NCBI RefSeq assembly: GCF_008014745.1
Contig: NZ_VPFD01000031.1
Coordinates: 1 to 64,000, forward strand
Direction of reading: 5' to 3'
Source: Massilia arenae
GTDB lineage: Bacteria > Pseudomonadota > Gammaproteobacteria > Burkholderiales > Burkholderiaceae_D
Length of the DNA stretch: 64,000 bases
The position numbers and the translations under genes are program-made. The notes below the pieces were generated by a model. That model did no database searches, was not told the origin of the DNA, and saw only the letters and a list, made by a program, of their open reading frames with translations. Within the stretch, counting starts at the first letter, position 1. Each line of letters begins with the position of its first letter. Positions 8,245 to 16,512 of the stretch are shown here, one piece after another.

Positions 8245-9357
8245 TTACCTCTGCAGGAAAAAGCGCAGCATCTCGCGCGAGGCGTTGGGGCCGAGCGCAT
8301 CGGTATGCGAACCGGCCGCATCACCGCCCGCCCAGGTGTGGCCCGCGCCGTGCACGATCCAGTGCTCCGCCATCGCCCGCCCTTCTTCGTCGCGCCAGGT
8401 GCGGTGAGTAGCGCGGCGCCCGCCCTGGGTGGATTCGGTCTCGCTCGCATGCAGCGGCGTGGCGCGCAAGCCGGCGTGGGCGCCGACAAATTGCTTCAGC
8501 ACTGCCTCGCCATTGCCCTGATTGACCACGTGGTCGGCATCGCCATGGAAGACGATCACCGGCACCGCCTCGCGCAGGCTGCGCCCGCGGCCGGGCTTTT
8601 TCATGGCTTGCAGGCCCGTGATCATGTCGCGCGCGCTGCCCGCCGGCAAGCCGGAATGGACGCCGATCGCGGCGAACAGTTCCGGATACTCGGCGCCGAG
8701 CACCGCCGCCATCGCGCCGCCGGCCGACATGCCGGCCACGAACACCTGCGACGGCTCGGCATCGTATTCCCGCATCACCTCGCGTGTCATGCCCGCCAGG
8801 ATTCCGGGTTCGCCCGCATCGCGCGCCTGGTGGCCCGGCTCGAACCAGTTCCAGCAATGTGAATGGTTGGCGCGGCCGTCCTGCTCGGGGTACAGCACCA
8901 GGAAGCCGAATTCTTCGGCCAGCGCGTTCATGCCGGTGCCGACCGCGAAATCGTCCGGGTTCTGGGTGCAGCCGTGCAGCATCACGACCAGCGGACGGCG
9001 GCCCTCGGCCGGTTTTGCGGGAATGTACAGCTTGTAGCGGCGGCTGCCCGCTTCGCCCGCGTGGCTACCGGCGATGAAGCGGCCGGGCGCTGCCTTCGCG
9101 GACGCCGATGGGCGCGCCGCAGGCCGGGGCGGGACGAAGCGCTTTCCCGCACTCCGGCTCCAGTCGGGCGCCGGGTTCAGGTCGACGAATTCCGGCTGGC
9201 GCGCAAACGCGCTGGCTGCGGGATGCGCCTGGGGAGTGGCCAGGCCGGCCTGCGCCAGTGCCTGCTGGATCACGGCGGTCGCGCCAGACATGTCCTTGCC
9301 GCGCACCATGCGCGCCGATTCCAGCATCTGGCCGATAAAACGATCGAGGTTTTTCAT
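8245..9357 (-). CDS. PHB depolymerase-like extracellular esterase (alpha/beta hydrolase)
   Basis: This 370-residue protein matches the PHB depolymerase/feruloyl esterase family: oxyanion segment VVMLHGCTQNPDDF, the nucleophile Ser in GMSAGGAM (about residue 211), an acid in VFHGDADHVV and a final His in GAGHTWAGG. No classical signal peptide is visible; the first about 90 residues look like a helical extension, so location is open. The start MKNLDRF is 1 base downstream of the stop of the ribbon-helix-helix gene, so the two form an operon and the palindromic operator at 9797-9825 probably controls both. Confidence 0.85.
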   Translation of the reverse strand: MKNLDRFIGQMLESARMVRGKDMSGATAVIQQALAQAGLATPQAHPAASAFARQPEFVDLNPAPDWSRSAGKRFVPPRPAARPSASAKAAPGRFIAGSHAGEAGSRRYKLYIPAKPAEGRRPLVVMLHGCTQNPDDFAVGTGMNALAEEFGFLVLYPEQDGRANHSHCWNWFEPGHQARDAGEPGILAGMTREVMREYDAEPSQVFVAGMSAGGAMAAVLGAEYPELFAAIGVHSGLPAGSARDMITGLQAMKKPGRGRSLREAVPVIVFHGDADHVVNQGNGEAVLKQFVGAHAGLRATPLHASETESTQGGRRATHRTWRDEEGRAMAEHWIVHGAGHTWAGGDAAGSHTDALGPNASREMLRFFLQR

Positions 9358-9358
9358 A

Positions 9359-9790
9359 TCAATTCCCATAACGGGTGTAAATGCGGTCTGCCAGCGCCTG
9401 CCGGACCGCCGGGGCGGCAACGAAGGCGCCAAGCACATGGATCGAGGCGATCGCCTGCACGGCAAGCTCTACCGGCACGTCGTCTTCGATCACGGCCAGA
9501 CCGAGCACATTAATTTCAAGCTGTTCCCCCTGAGCCACTACCTGCTCGAGTTCGCGCAGCGAATAACGGTGCAGGCCCATGACGTAGCGCTTGCGCACGA
9601 CGGCCTGGCGGATCACGTCGGCATGCTGCTGCAACAGATTGCGAATCGCCGCACGGACGAGGTCGGTGCGATTGGAATAAAAGCCTTCGTCGACCAGAAG
9701 ATCGACCTGGGCCAGGTCGACCAGGCCGACATTGACGGTGACCTTGTCGCTATCAGGCAGCCTTGCTTGGGACAATGCTCGCTTTACCAT
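9359..9790 (-). CDS. Ribbon-helix-helix (CopG-type) transcriptional regulator
   Basis: This 143-residue regulator begins with an RHH DNA-binding domain (VTVNVGLVDLAQVDLLVDEG, then YSNRTDLVRAAIRNLL). The rest, about residues 55-143, is a mixed segment that may bind an effector. It overlaps functionally with the downstream esterase gene (1-base gap). Three ATACTCC-type half-sites in its promoter, 11 bases apart, point to autoregulation. The partner signal is unknown; no toxin gene accompanies it, so I do not call it an antitoxin. Confidence 0.85.
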   Translation of the reverse strand: MVKRALSQARLPDSDKVTVNVGLVDLAQVDLLVDEGFYSNRTDLVRAAIRNLLQQHADVIRQAVVRKRYVMGLHRYSLRELEQVVAQGEQLEINVLGLAVIEDDVPVELAVQAIASIHVLGAFVAAPAVRQALADRIYTRYGN

Positions 9791-9796
9791 CTACTC

Positions 9797-9825
9797 ATAC
9801 TCCTATAATACTCCAATTGGAGTAT
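9797..9825. promoter_or_regulatory. Probable RHH operator: three 7-bp half-sites at 11-bp spacing
   Basis: ATACTCC occurs at 9797-9803 and 9808-9814 and its inverse GGAGTAT at 9819-9825. The last two form an 18-bp perfect palindrome (9808-9825). The array sits 7 to 35 bases before the regulator start codon at 9790. RHH proteins typically bind such tandem short half-sites. Confidence 0.7.
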
Positions 9826-10017
9826 ATTATGCCGATAAGTGGTAACGCACAAGCTTTTCCAGCGGGATTGGAACCTATGGTCCATTTAGCAAAAGTTCCC
9901 GGAGCCGGCTGGCGCAGTGAGAGGTATCAAGCTCGCACCGTCTGCGCGCACGCGTGTATTGAAGTGCCTTGAACGCTCCATTAGGCTCTCCTTACCACGT
10001 CATTCCGGGGGCTCATC

Positions 10018-10476
10018 ATGGACTGCAAGTCGACTGATCGCATTGCCTTCAAACAGCAGCTTTTTGCCCGTGAAGAACTCTCCCGGCGCTGGCCGGCACT
10101 GAACAAATACATCAGTTCCACGACCACGCTCGAAGCGGCCTATATCAATACGGAACAGCTGATTGGCAACCGCCTCGAGATCTCGCGTGGCACGGCCCAG
10201 GAGGCGCTCGACTTCTACAACAAGGTGGTGCAGGACGGCCGCTACATCGATCGCCTGCTGGAAGCGCCACAAGAAGTGGCGGAGAAACTGAAATTGCCGC
10301 TTTCCGAGGACGCCATCAAGCGGCTTGTCACGGTCAACGAATTACTTCCCCCTGGAGGCACGGTAATGAATATCGCCGTGGTGGCCATCGCAGTGGCCGT
10401 GACCGTCGTGATCGTCAAGGGCATCGATCCGCTGGAAGAACTCGTCATTGACCAGCGCGGCTTCGTGAGACTGTAG
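10018..10476 (+). CDS. Candidate RiPP precursor: NHLP-like leader, PPGG, Val/Ile/Ala-rich core
   Basis: This 152-residue protein precedes a radical SAM RiPP-maturase-type gene by 3 bases. Residues 60-105 (TAQEALDFYNKVVQDG, then RLLEAPQEVAEKLKLPLSED) look like the C-terminal part of nitrile-hydratase-like leader peptides. A PPGG (111-114) would be the cleavage point, giving a 38-residue tail: a very hydrophobic stretch of V, I and A (116-133), then IDPLEELVIDQRGFVRL. The leader-GG-VVxAVxV layout recalls proteusin precursors such as polytheonamide. A GGAGG (10354-10358) before an in-frame ATG (10366) could also start a 36-residue membrane peptide. Family membership is an inference; a plain membrane protein is the alternative. 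Confidence 0.65.
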   Translation: MDCKSTDRIAFKQQLFAREELSRRWPALNKYISSTTTLEAAYINTEQLIGNRLEISRGTAQEALDFYNKVVQDGRYIDRLLEAPQEVAEKLKLPLSEDAIKRLVTVNELLPPGGTVMNIAVVAIAVAVTVVIVKGIDPLEELVIDQRGFVRL

Positions 10477-10479
10477 CGC

Positions 10480-12411
10480 ATGGAGACATCGGCGCCGAAC
10501 GTCGTGCTGGCCAGCCTGCCGTGGGCAACCTACGCCGAGCCCTCGCTGGGTCTGGCGACATTGAAGGCGGAACTGGACCGAGCGGGTATCGCTTGCCGGG
10601 TGCGCCACTTGAACCTGCGATTGCTGCGCTATGTCAGTGCGCAATCGTGTTCGATGCTGGCCACGTTCTGGGGCATCAATGAATTCCTGTTTACGGGACT
10701 ACTCGACGGCGAACTGGACGACGAGCAAGCCGCATGTCTTGCCGAGCGCTGCGCCGTGCATGCGGCGACGGTCCAGCAAGACCGCTACCGCTCGACCGAA
10801 GCGCTGCTGCATCTTTGCCTCCACCTGCGCGACGACGTCATGCCGCGCTACCTGGCCGAGTGCGCCGACGACATCCTGGCCTTGCACCCCACGCTGGTGG
10901 GATTCACTTGCATGTTCGACCAGACCCTCGCGTCCGTTGCCCTGGCACGCCTGCTCAAGACCCGGCGCCCCGGCCTGCCCGTGGTCCTCGGTGGCTATGC
11001 GCTCGAAGGAATACCTGGCGATAACGTACTGCGCAGCTTCCCATGGATCGATGCCGTGGCGCGCGGGGACGGCGAACCGCAAATCGCCCGCCTGGCCTGG
11101 GCATCGGTGGGAAAGGACGACTTTGCCCGGATTCCCGGCATCCAGCTTCGCCCGGGGCCGGGAGCCATGCAAACGCCTGCCCCCAAGGGGCTGGCGGCTG
11201 AGCTTGACCGCAACCCGCCACCCGACTACACCGACTGGTTCGCCGACCTCGACGCCCTTCAGTCCGACGAAAGCATCACCGTCCACAGCAAGGTGCTGCC
11301 GGTGGAGGCGTCACGCGGTTGCTGGTGGGGCCAGCACAAGCACTGCGTTTTCTGCGGCATCGACGAAGACACCCTGCGTTATCGCGCCAAATCGCCGGGG
11401 CAGGTGCTGGCCATGCTGGACGCCATGCGCCAACGCCATGGCGATCGCATCTATCGCTTCTCGGACTATATCCTTCCGCGCCAGTACTACCACGACATGC
11501 TCGACCAGCTGGCGCAGACTTGCCCGCGGCTGCGCCTGATGGGCGAAATCAAGGCCAACCAGAGCGACGAGCGCCTGGGCCGTTTCGCGGCAGCGGGCTT
11601 CGTCGAACTCCAGCCTGGCATCGAATCGTTCTCGTCCGACGTGCTCAAGCTGATGGACAAGGGGGTGCGCGGCATTCATAACGTGCTGACCCTCAAATCC
11701 GGCTACCGGCACGGCATCCAGATCAATTACAACATCCTGTATGGTCTACCCGGCGAGCAGGCGACCTGGTATCGCGCCATGTTGCGTCAACTGCCCAAGC
11801 TATATCACCTGACGCCGCCAGTCAGCCGCACCGAAACCATCGTCACCCGCTTTGCCCCCTTGCAAGCTGACCCGACGCGCTTCGGCCTGTCGAGCAAGCC
11901 GCGCCATCATCGCTGCTACGACGTCATGTTTTCCCAAGCCTTCCAGGATGAACACGATTTTCGGCTGGACGACTATGCCTACTATTTCGCGCGCGGCTTC
12001 GACTACCCGCAAGACCTCGGGATTCTCTATCGGATGCTGGTGGAGCAGGTCGACCACTGGAAGGAGCAGCATCGGGAACGGGATGTCTATCTCTATTACG
12101 TCGATGACGGAGAAGCGCTGACCGTGCACGACAGCCGCTTCGGCGCCGAATGCATCAGGCGCTTCGACGGTCTCGAGCGGCGCCTGCTGCTCGCCTGCGA
12201 TGACGCGACCCAGACGCTGGAGGCCATCGCGCTGGCATTGCCGGAATTTCACCGGAACGCCATCGCGCCTGCCGCCCAGCTGCTGGCAGACGAGTATCGC
12301 CTGCTTTGGCGCGAAGGCGAACACTATCTATCCCTGGCGCTGCCCCAGGAAGTCTGGCAGCGCCATCAGGCGAGCAACTGGCCAAAGAGCTGGACCGCGA
12401 ACTACTGCTAG
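10480..12411 (+). CDS. B12-binding radical SAM protein, RiPP maturation C-methyltransferase type
   Basis: This 643-residue enzyme has a cobalamin-binding-type N-terminal domain (about 1-205, with PVVLGGYALEG and AVARGDGEPQIARLAW), a radical SAM core and a helical C-terminus of about 200 residues. The cluster cysteines are C281-x7-C289-x2-C292 within SRGCWWGQHKHCVFCGI, the spacing and CWWG signature I know from the ribosomal-peptide maturation radical SAM family 1. Members are thought to methylate unactivated carbons of precursor peptides. The start lies 3 bases after the stop of the candidate precursor, so the two are translationally coupled. No peptidase, transporter or second modifying enzyme is adjacent. 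Confidence 0.85.
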   Translation: METSAPNVVLASLPWATYAEPSLGLATLKAELDRAGIACRVRHLNLRLLRYVSAQSCSMLATFWGINEFLFTGLLDGELDDEQAACLAERCAVHAATVQQDRYRSTEALLHLCLHLRDDVMPRYLAECADDILALHPTLVGFTCMFDQTLASVALARLLKTRRPGLPVVLGGYALEGIPGDNVLRSFPWIDAVARGDGEPQIARLAWASVGKDDFARIPGIQLRPGPGAMQTPAPKGLAAELDRNPPPDYTDWFADLDALQSDESITVHSKVLPVEASRGCWWGQHKHCVFCGIDEDTLRYRAKSPGQVLAMLDAMRQRHGDRIYRFSDYILPRQYYHDMLDQLAQTCPRLRLMGEIKANQSDERLGRFAAAGFVELQPGIESFSSDVLKLMDKGVRGIHNVLTLKSGYRHGIQINYNILYGLPGEQATWYRAMLRQLPKLYHLTPPVSRTETIVTRFAPLQADPTRFGLSSKPRHHRCYDVMFSQAFQDEHDFRLDDYAYYFARGFDYPQDLGILYRMLVEQVDHWKEQHRERDVYLYYVDDGEALTVHDSRFGAECIRRFDGLERRLLLACDDATQTLEAIALALPEFHRNAIAPAAQLLADEYRLLWREGEHYLSLALPQEVWQRHQASNWPKSWTANYC

Positions 12412-12469
12412 CCGTCGCTACCGATGCATGCCCGCGCCCGCGCCGTCGCAGCAGGCGAAGGCGCCCACC

Positions 12470-14215
12470 TCAGTTCCTGACGATGCGCGAGGATGCCGGG
12501 GTGTGGATCTTCTTGAACTGCAGCCCCCGGGCTTCGTCGCCAATGATCTGGAAGCCGGTCACCTCTTGATTACTGCCGCGCTCGAACCTGAGCCCGCCCA
12601 TGAACGGCTTGTTGCCCGAAAACCTGTTGGCGTCGAGCGGCTTGAAGTCGACCTGGCCGACGCGCAGATTGCGTGCGCTGAGCCCCCCTTTGCTGACCGT
12701 GAAAACATAGGAAGCATTGAGCTCTTCGTTATGGAAGGTGCCTGCGAACTGCTCCAGTTCCCGATCGGTGTACGACACGGGCTTGTAGGATTCGAACACC
12801 ACCGGGTCGCTCGCCCCCATGCTGTAGTGCATTTCCGGTCCCTGCTTGCCATCGACGAACTCGACGAAATAATGGTCGTCGCCCTCGATCTTCAGCTGGA
12901 ATCTCGCGCCGCCCAGGGGAATCAGTTCACGCCCCGGCGCTCCGCCTGCCCGGCCGTAATACAGGACGTCGTCCTTGACGTAGATAACAGCAGGAACCGC
13001 CCGGACTGCGGTCCAGTAATTGCCCGCGTATTGCGCGAGCTGGGCCGGCGCGACCTTCACGCGCCCGATGCGCGAATAGTCGATCGTCAGAGGCTCGAGA
13101 AACTGTTTTTCGAGCAGGACGGACGCCAGCCGCATGCCATAACTTCCGCTGTAGTCCAGCCCCGAGCTCAGTACGACGACCGAAACATCGTGATCGGGAA
13201 AGCTGAACACCGAACTCGCGTAGCCGCCAACGCCGCCGATCTGGTATTTCTTCGAGATACCTCTCTCCTGGCCCGCATGCTGCTGGCCGTAGGTCGAGAC
13301 CCTGGCGATATCGCGGATGACCACCCCGCTATCGAGCTTGATCGGCTGGTTCAGCTTGTCGGCCAGGGCCTGATTGCCGGGCGCGGGCGCTGCCAGGCTG
13401 GCGCGCCAGAGCGACAGATCGCGTATCGAGGAATACAGATTGACCAGGCCGGGGGTGTTGCGTCCGCCCACATCGTGTTTGTAGACGCCATCTCCCGCAC
13501 TCCGGTAAGGAACCGCCCTGTTGGCCATGAACTGGGCGTCGTCAACCACGAACCGCGTGTTCGCCATGCCCAAGGGCGTAAAGATATTCTTCTTGCTAAA
13601 GACATCGAAGGACTCTCCGGAAACGACTTCGACGATCCTGGCCAACAGGATGAACCTGCTGTCACCGCCTGGCGAGAATTCTTCGCCTGGTTTGAAATTC
13701 AATGTCTTCTGGCTCTTGATCAGGTCAAGAACGGCTGCGTTCTGCCCGGGCCCGCTCGCCTCCCACCCTGCCAGGGCTTGCAAGACCTTGTAGCCGGCGA
13801 CCCCGTCGGTCGAGCTCAGCAGGTGATTGACGGTGATTTTTTCGCCAAGGTCGGGCAGCTCGGGCAGATACTTTCTGATGTCGTCGCTCAGCTTGATCTT
13901 GCCCTGGCTTTCCAGCATCAGGGCAGAATAGGCAATGAATTCCCATGCGAGCGTATCGATCTGGAAGCTGGTATCGACAGTTGCCGGAATACCGTGCTCC
14001 AGATTGGCATGGCCATAGGCCTTCTGGTACACCAGCTCCCGGTTCTTGAACATGGCCACCGCGAGCGCCGGCCGGGGAACACTGAAGTCGCTGAACACCG
14101 CATCGAATTTCTGCATGGTGGCGGCGTCGATGCTGTTGCTGGCATGCGCCGGCAGCGACAGCGGTGCGAGACATGCCAGCACAAAACGCATTGCCATGAG
14201 ACCGTGATTCTTCAT
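12470..14215 (-). CDS. Exported beta-lactamase/serine-hydrolase-fold protein without catalytic motifs
   Basis: A signal peptide (to ALPAHA, about residue 26) leads a 581-residue class C beta-lactamase-like protein. Family landmarks are clear: TSFQI, GKIKLSDDIRKYLPELPD, ITVNHLLSSTDG, FTPLGMANTRF and VVVLSSGLDYSGSYG. Yet the SxxK nucleophile site reads TLAW (88-91), the YxN position reads FSP (180-182), and the HxG region reads GGVGGYASS. A C-terminal beta domain (about 395-581) follows. It is probably a non-catalytic periplasmic or secreted binding protein. It converges on the RiPP locus with 58 bases between stops. A DJ-1-like gene lies upstream. Confidence 0.85.
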   Translation of the reverse strand: MKNHGLMAMRFVLACLAPLSLPAHASNSIDAATMQKFDAVFSDFSVPRPALAVAMFKNRELVYQKAYGHANLEHGIPATVDTSFQIDTLAWEFIAYSALMLESQGKIKLSDDIRKYLPELPDLGEKITVNHLLSSTDGVAGYKVLQALAGWEASGPGQNAAVLDLIKSQKTLNFKPGEEFSPGGDSRFILLARIVEVVSGESFDVFSKKNIFTPLGMANTRFVVDDAQFMANRAVPYRSAGDGVYKHDVGGRNTPGLVNLYSSIRDLSLWRASLAAPAPGNQALADKLNQPIKLDSGVVIRDIARVSTYGQQHAGQERGISKKYQIGGVGGYASSVFSFPDHDVSVVVLSSGLDYSGSYGMRLASVLLEKQFLEPLTIDYSRIGRVKVAPAQLAQYAGNYWTAVRAVPAVIYVKDDVLYYGRAGGAPGRELIPLGGARFQLKIEGDDHYFVEFVDGKQGPEMHYSMGASDPVVFESYKPVSYTDRELEQFAGTFHNEELNASYVFTVSKGGLSARNLRVGQVDFKPLDANRFSGNKPFMGGLRFERGSNQEVTGFQIIGDEARGLQFKKIHTPASSRIVRN

Positions 14216-14291
14216 ATGGATCGATTCCTGTGTTTATTGTAGTGACCAGCCTGTTTCAGCTGGCTGCAAACGATGTGCGGGGATTCGCCGC

Positions 14292-15089
14292 TCAGGTTTT
14301 CCTCTGGATTGCCTTGATCACTTCCTGGGCGACCGACACGGTCGCCGAAGGGTCCTGTCCGGTAATGATGTTGCCGTCGACAATGTAGAAATTCGCCGCC
14401 CATTTTTTTGAATACTCAAAATTCCCGCCCTGCCGGCTGACTTCCTTGTCGATCGAAAATGGGAAGGTCTTGTAGTAATCGGCCTTTGTGTTTTCGAACA
14501 AATCGGGAAAGCCGGTGATGTTTCGGCCGGCCAGCAGCGAGCTGCCATCGATGTTTTTCAAGTTGACGATGCCCGCAGTGCCATGACAGATGGCCGACAC
14601 CACGCCACCACTGCGGTAGATTGCAGTGGCAATTTCTTGAATGTCCTTGTTGTCGGCCACCCCGAACATGGCGGATCCGCCACCGCTGTAATAGACCGCC
14701 CTGTAGTCGCCGGCCCTGACTTGCCGTGGATGACGGGTATTCTTGAGAAGACTCATGAATTGCGCGTCATACAAGTGCGCTTTTTGGATTTCATTTGCCG
14801 TGTCAATATAATTTAGTGGAATAGCCCCTCCTTCCGGACTCACCACATCCACCACATAGCCGTTCTTCCGAAACACATCATAGGCAATCACAATTTCTTC
14901 GAAATGATTGGCGGCGCTGATACTGGTATTTCCATACGTATGCTGGTTTGACGTGACGATCAGGATTTTCTGCCCTTGCCCGGACGCAGCGTTAGTGTCC
15001 GGGGATACCGGCGATGCGAATGCGCACTCAGGCTGGAATAGCAGGAGATAAAGCGCCATTAATATCTGAAAGAAGAAAGGTCGACACAT
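14292..15089 (-). CDS. Exported DJ-1/PfpI-family protein
   Basis: This 265-residue protein carries a type 1 glutamine-amidotransferase-like (DJ-1/PfpI) domain with the conserved nucleophile Cys168 in SAICHGTAGI and the acidic pair in HFEEIVIAYDVF. Members include chaperones, glyoxalases and proteases; the activity cannot be fixed here. Unlike most members it starts with a signal peptide (MCRPFFFQILMALYLLLF...CAFA), so it should act in the periplasm or outside. The ATG at 15089 is preceded by AGGTGA. It lies downstream of a membrane AraC regulator and upstream of the degenerate serine-hydrolase gene, all on the minus strand. Confidence 0.85.
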   Translation of the reverse strand: MCRPFFFQILMALYLLLFQPECAFASPVSPDTNAASGQGQKILIVTSNQHTYGNTSISAANHFEEIVIAYDVFRKNGYVVDVVSPEGGAIPLNYIDTANEIQKAHLYDAQFMSLLKNTRHPRQVRAGDYRAVYYSGGGSAMFGVADNKDIQEIATAIYRSGGVVSAICHGTAGIVNLKNIDGSSLLAGRNITGFPDLFENTKADYYKTFPFSIDKEVSRQGGNFEYSKKWAANFYIVDGNIITGQDPSATVSVAQEVIKAIQRKT

Positions 15090-15293
15090 ACATTCACCTG
15101 AAAATGTAGAAATACCTGTTACCGAAGGTAGATACGGTTGCCCGGCCGCGCACCCGCCCGGATCGGTTGTCCGGGAGCGATACGCGGCGTCGGTAGCCAA
15201 TATAGGATTGCCGCCTGGCGCCGAGTTCATGAACCATGATTTCGGACTCCGGATACATGATTCCGCAGCCGCAGGCACGCGCAGCGCCGCGGC

Positions 15294-16475
15294 TCACCCG
15301 GGGCGGGAGCAAGAAACGATCGGGGGGAGAGGTTGCCGCAGCTTGGGCTGGGTGGCGTATTTCCAGGGCCCGGACAGCGGCCCGGAAAGGCTACGACGCG
15401 GCGTACCCACGGTGCGATCCGTACAGGATGGAAGTGAAGCAGATGCACGGGCGGCGCGATAGCTCGCCGGCGTCTGTCCGGTGGTCTTTTTGAATGCAGC
15501 GAAGAAGGTGGAGGTCGAATTAAAACCGCTGCACTCGGCAACGAGTCCCATATTCATGCGAGATTCACTGATCAACAAGTCCTGGGCATGCTGGATGCGG
15601 AACTCATTGATATACAGATTAAAACTTTTACCCAGATTCTCGTTGATTACCTGGGACACCGTGGTTTGCAGATTCCCGACCTTTTTTGCCAGCAACGCCA
15701 GGCTCAGATTGGGATTCAGGTAGAGCTGCTGTTCACGCATCACCCGGTTCAGCGATTCGATCAGCTCGCCAGCATCCTGGCCAGTCAATTTGCGATTCTG
15801 GTATTTTTCTTTCTTGGCGACCTCGGCCTTCGCTCCATGGTGCACGATCCAGGACAAGATCGCGACGTGTACCGAGAAGGTGAATGACAAGGCGCCGACA
15901 ATATACGAGGTCAGTGGCGTAGTCACATACGCGGCCAGCAGCAGGAAACTACCGGAATATACGCTCAACAACAATATATTGCCGCGGATAAGCTTGCCGT
16001 CCGCATCGCGCAACACCGCACGCGATTGCCACAGCTTCTTCCCCGCCAATAGCAGATACGCAAACCAATACCCATGGATGCCGCAGACATAGTAAAACCA
16101 TGCGTTTGGATACTGGGAATACGGGAAATTCACCGCGATCAGGATGATGCAGGATGCCGACAGGAGATGCCAGCGCCAGCGATCGTTTGCGGCGCTGGCC
16201 TTCAGATCGGCCAGGTGACTATCTACGTAAAGATAGGTCAAGGGCCCGATCAGCAGGCAGGCCGCCAGTCCGATCTGCAGAAACTCGATGGCGAGATCGG
16301 GATTGAAGTAATAGAACGTCGATTTGACTGTGCGAAAACCGACCGAGATCAACAAGGCGCCCAGCATGGCATGCGTGAGGCGGTTGCTGCGGCGAGTAAA
16401 AAAATACAGCGCCAGGAATACGCCATTGACCCCACCAAGGACGCTGAACAAAAAGAGTAACTGGCTCGACATCAC
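15294..16475 (-). CDS. Membrane-bound AraC-family transcriptional regulator
   Basis: This 393-residue regulator has about seven hydrophobic segments in its first 225 residues, then an AraC HTH domain (about 240-340: LSLALLAKKVGNLQTTVSQVINE, then FNSTSTFFAAFKKTTGQTP). Such fusions sense a signal in the membrane and bind DNA directly. The last about 50 residues after the HTH (SLPSCTDRTVGTPRRSLSGP onward) are Pro/Ser/Arg-rich and unlike the family, possibly a read-through after loss of the original stop. The exported DJ-1 gene 204 bases downstream is a likely target. The 15090-15293 gap shows no clear site. Confidence 0.87.
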   Translation of the reverse strand: MMSSQLLFLFSVLGGVNGVFLALYFFTRRSNRLTHAMLGALLISVGFRTVKSTFYYFNPDLAIEFLQIGLAACLLIGPLTYLYVDSHLADLKASAANDRWRWHLLSASCIILIAVNFPYSQYPNAWFYYVCGIHGYWFAYLLLAGKKLWQSRAVLRDADGKLIRGNILLLSVYSGSFLLLAAYVTTPLTSYIVGALSFTFSVHVAILSWIVHHGAKAEVAKKEKYQNRKLTGQDAGELIESLNRVMREQQLYLNPNLSLALLAKKVGNLQTTVSQVINENLGKSFNLYINEFRIQHAQDLLISESRMNMGLVAECSGFNSTSTFFAAFKKTTGQTPASYRAARASASLPSCTDRTVGTPRRSLSGPLSGPWKYATQPKLRQPLPPIVSCSRPG

Positions 16476-16512
16476 TCAGGTCGCCCGTGGATTTATCGAC
16501 GGTGGAGCAGGA

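Noticed and set aside
9763-9972. Small plus-strand ORF over the RHH operator region
   Set aside because: No ribosome site, no recognisable protein, and it overlaps the operator array.
10018-10476. Ordinary small membrane protein as the preferred call
   Set aside because: The hydrophobic segment fits one helix, but the coupled radical SAM maturase, leader-like part and PPGG make a RiPP precursor the better explanation; kept as the alternative.
12200-14242. Plus-strand open frame continuing from the radical SAM gene across the hydrolase gene
   Set aside because: Antisense to a signal-peptide-bearing gene; no domain.
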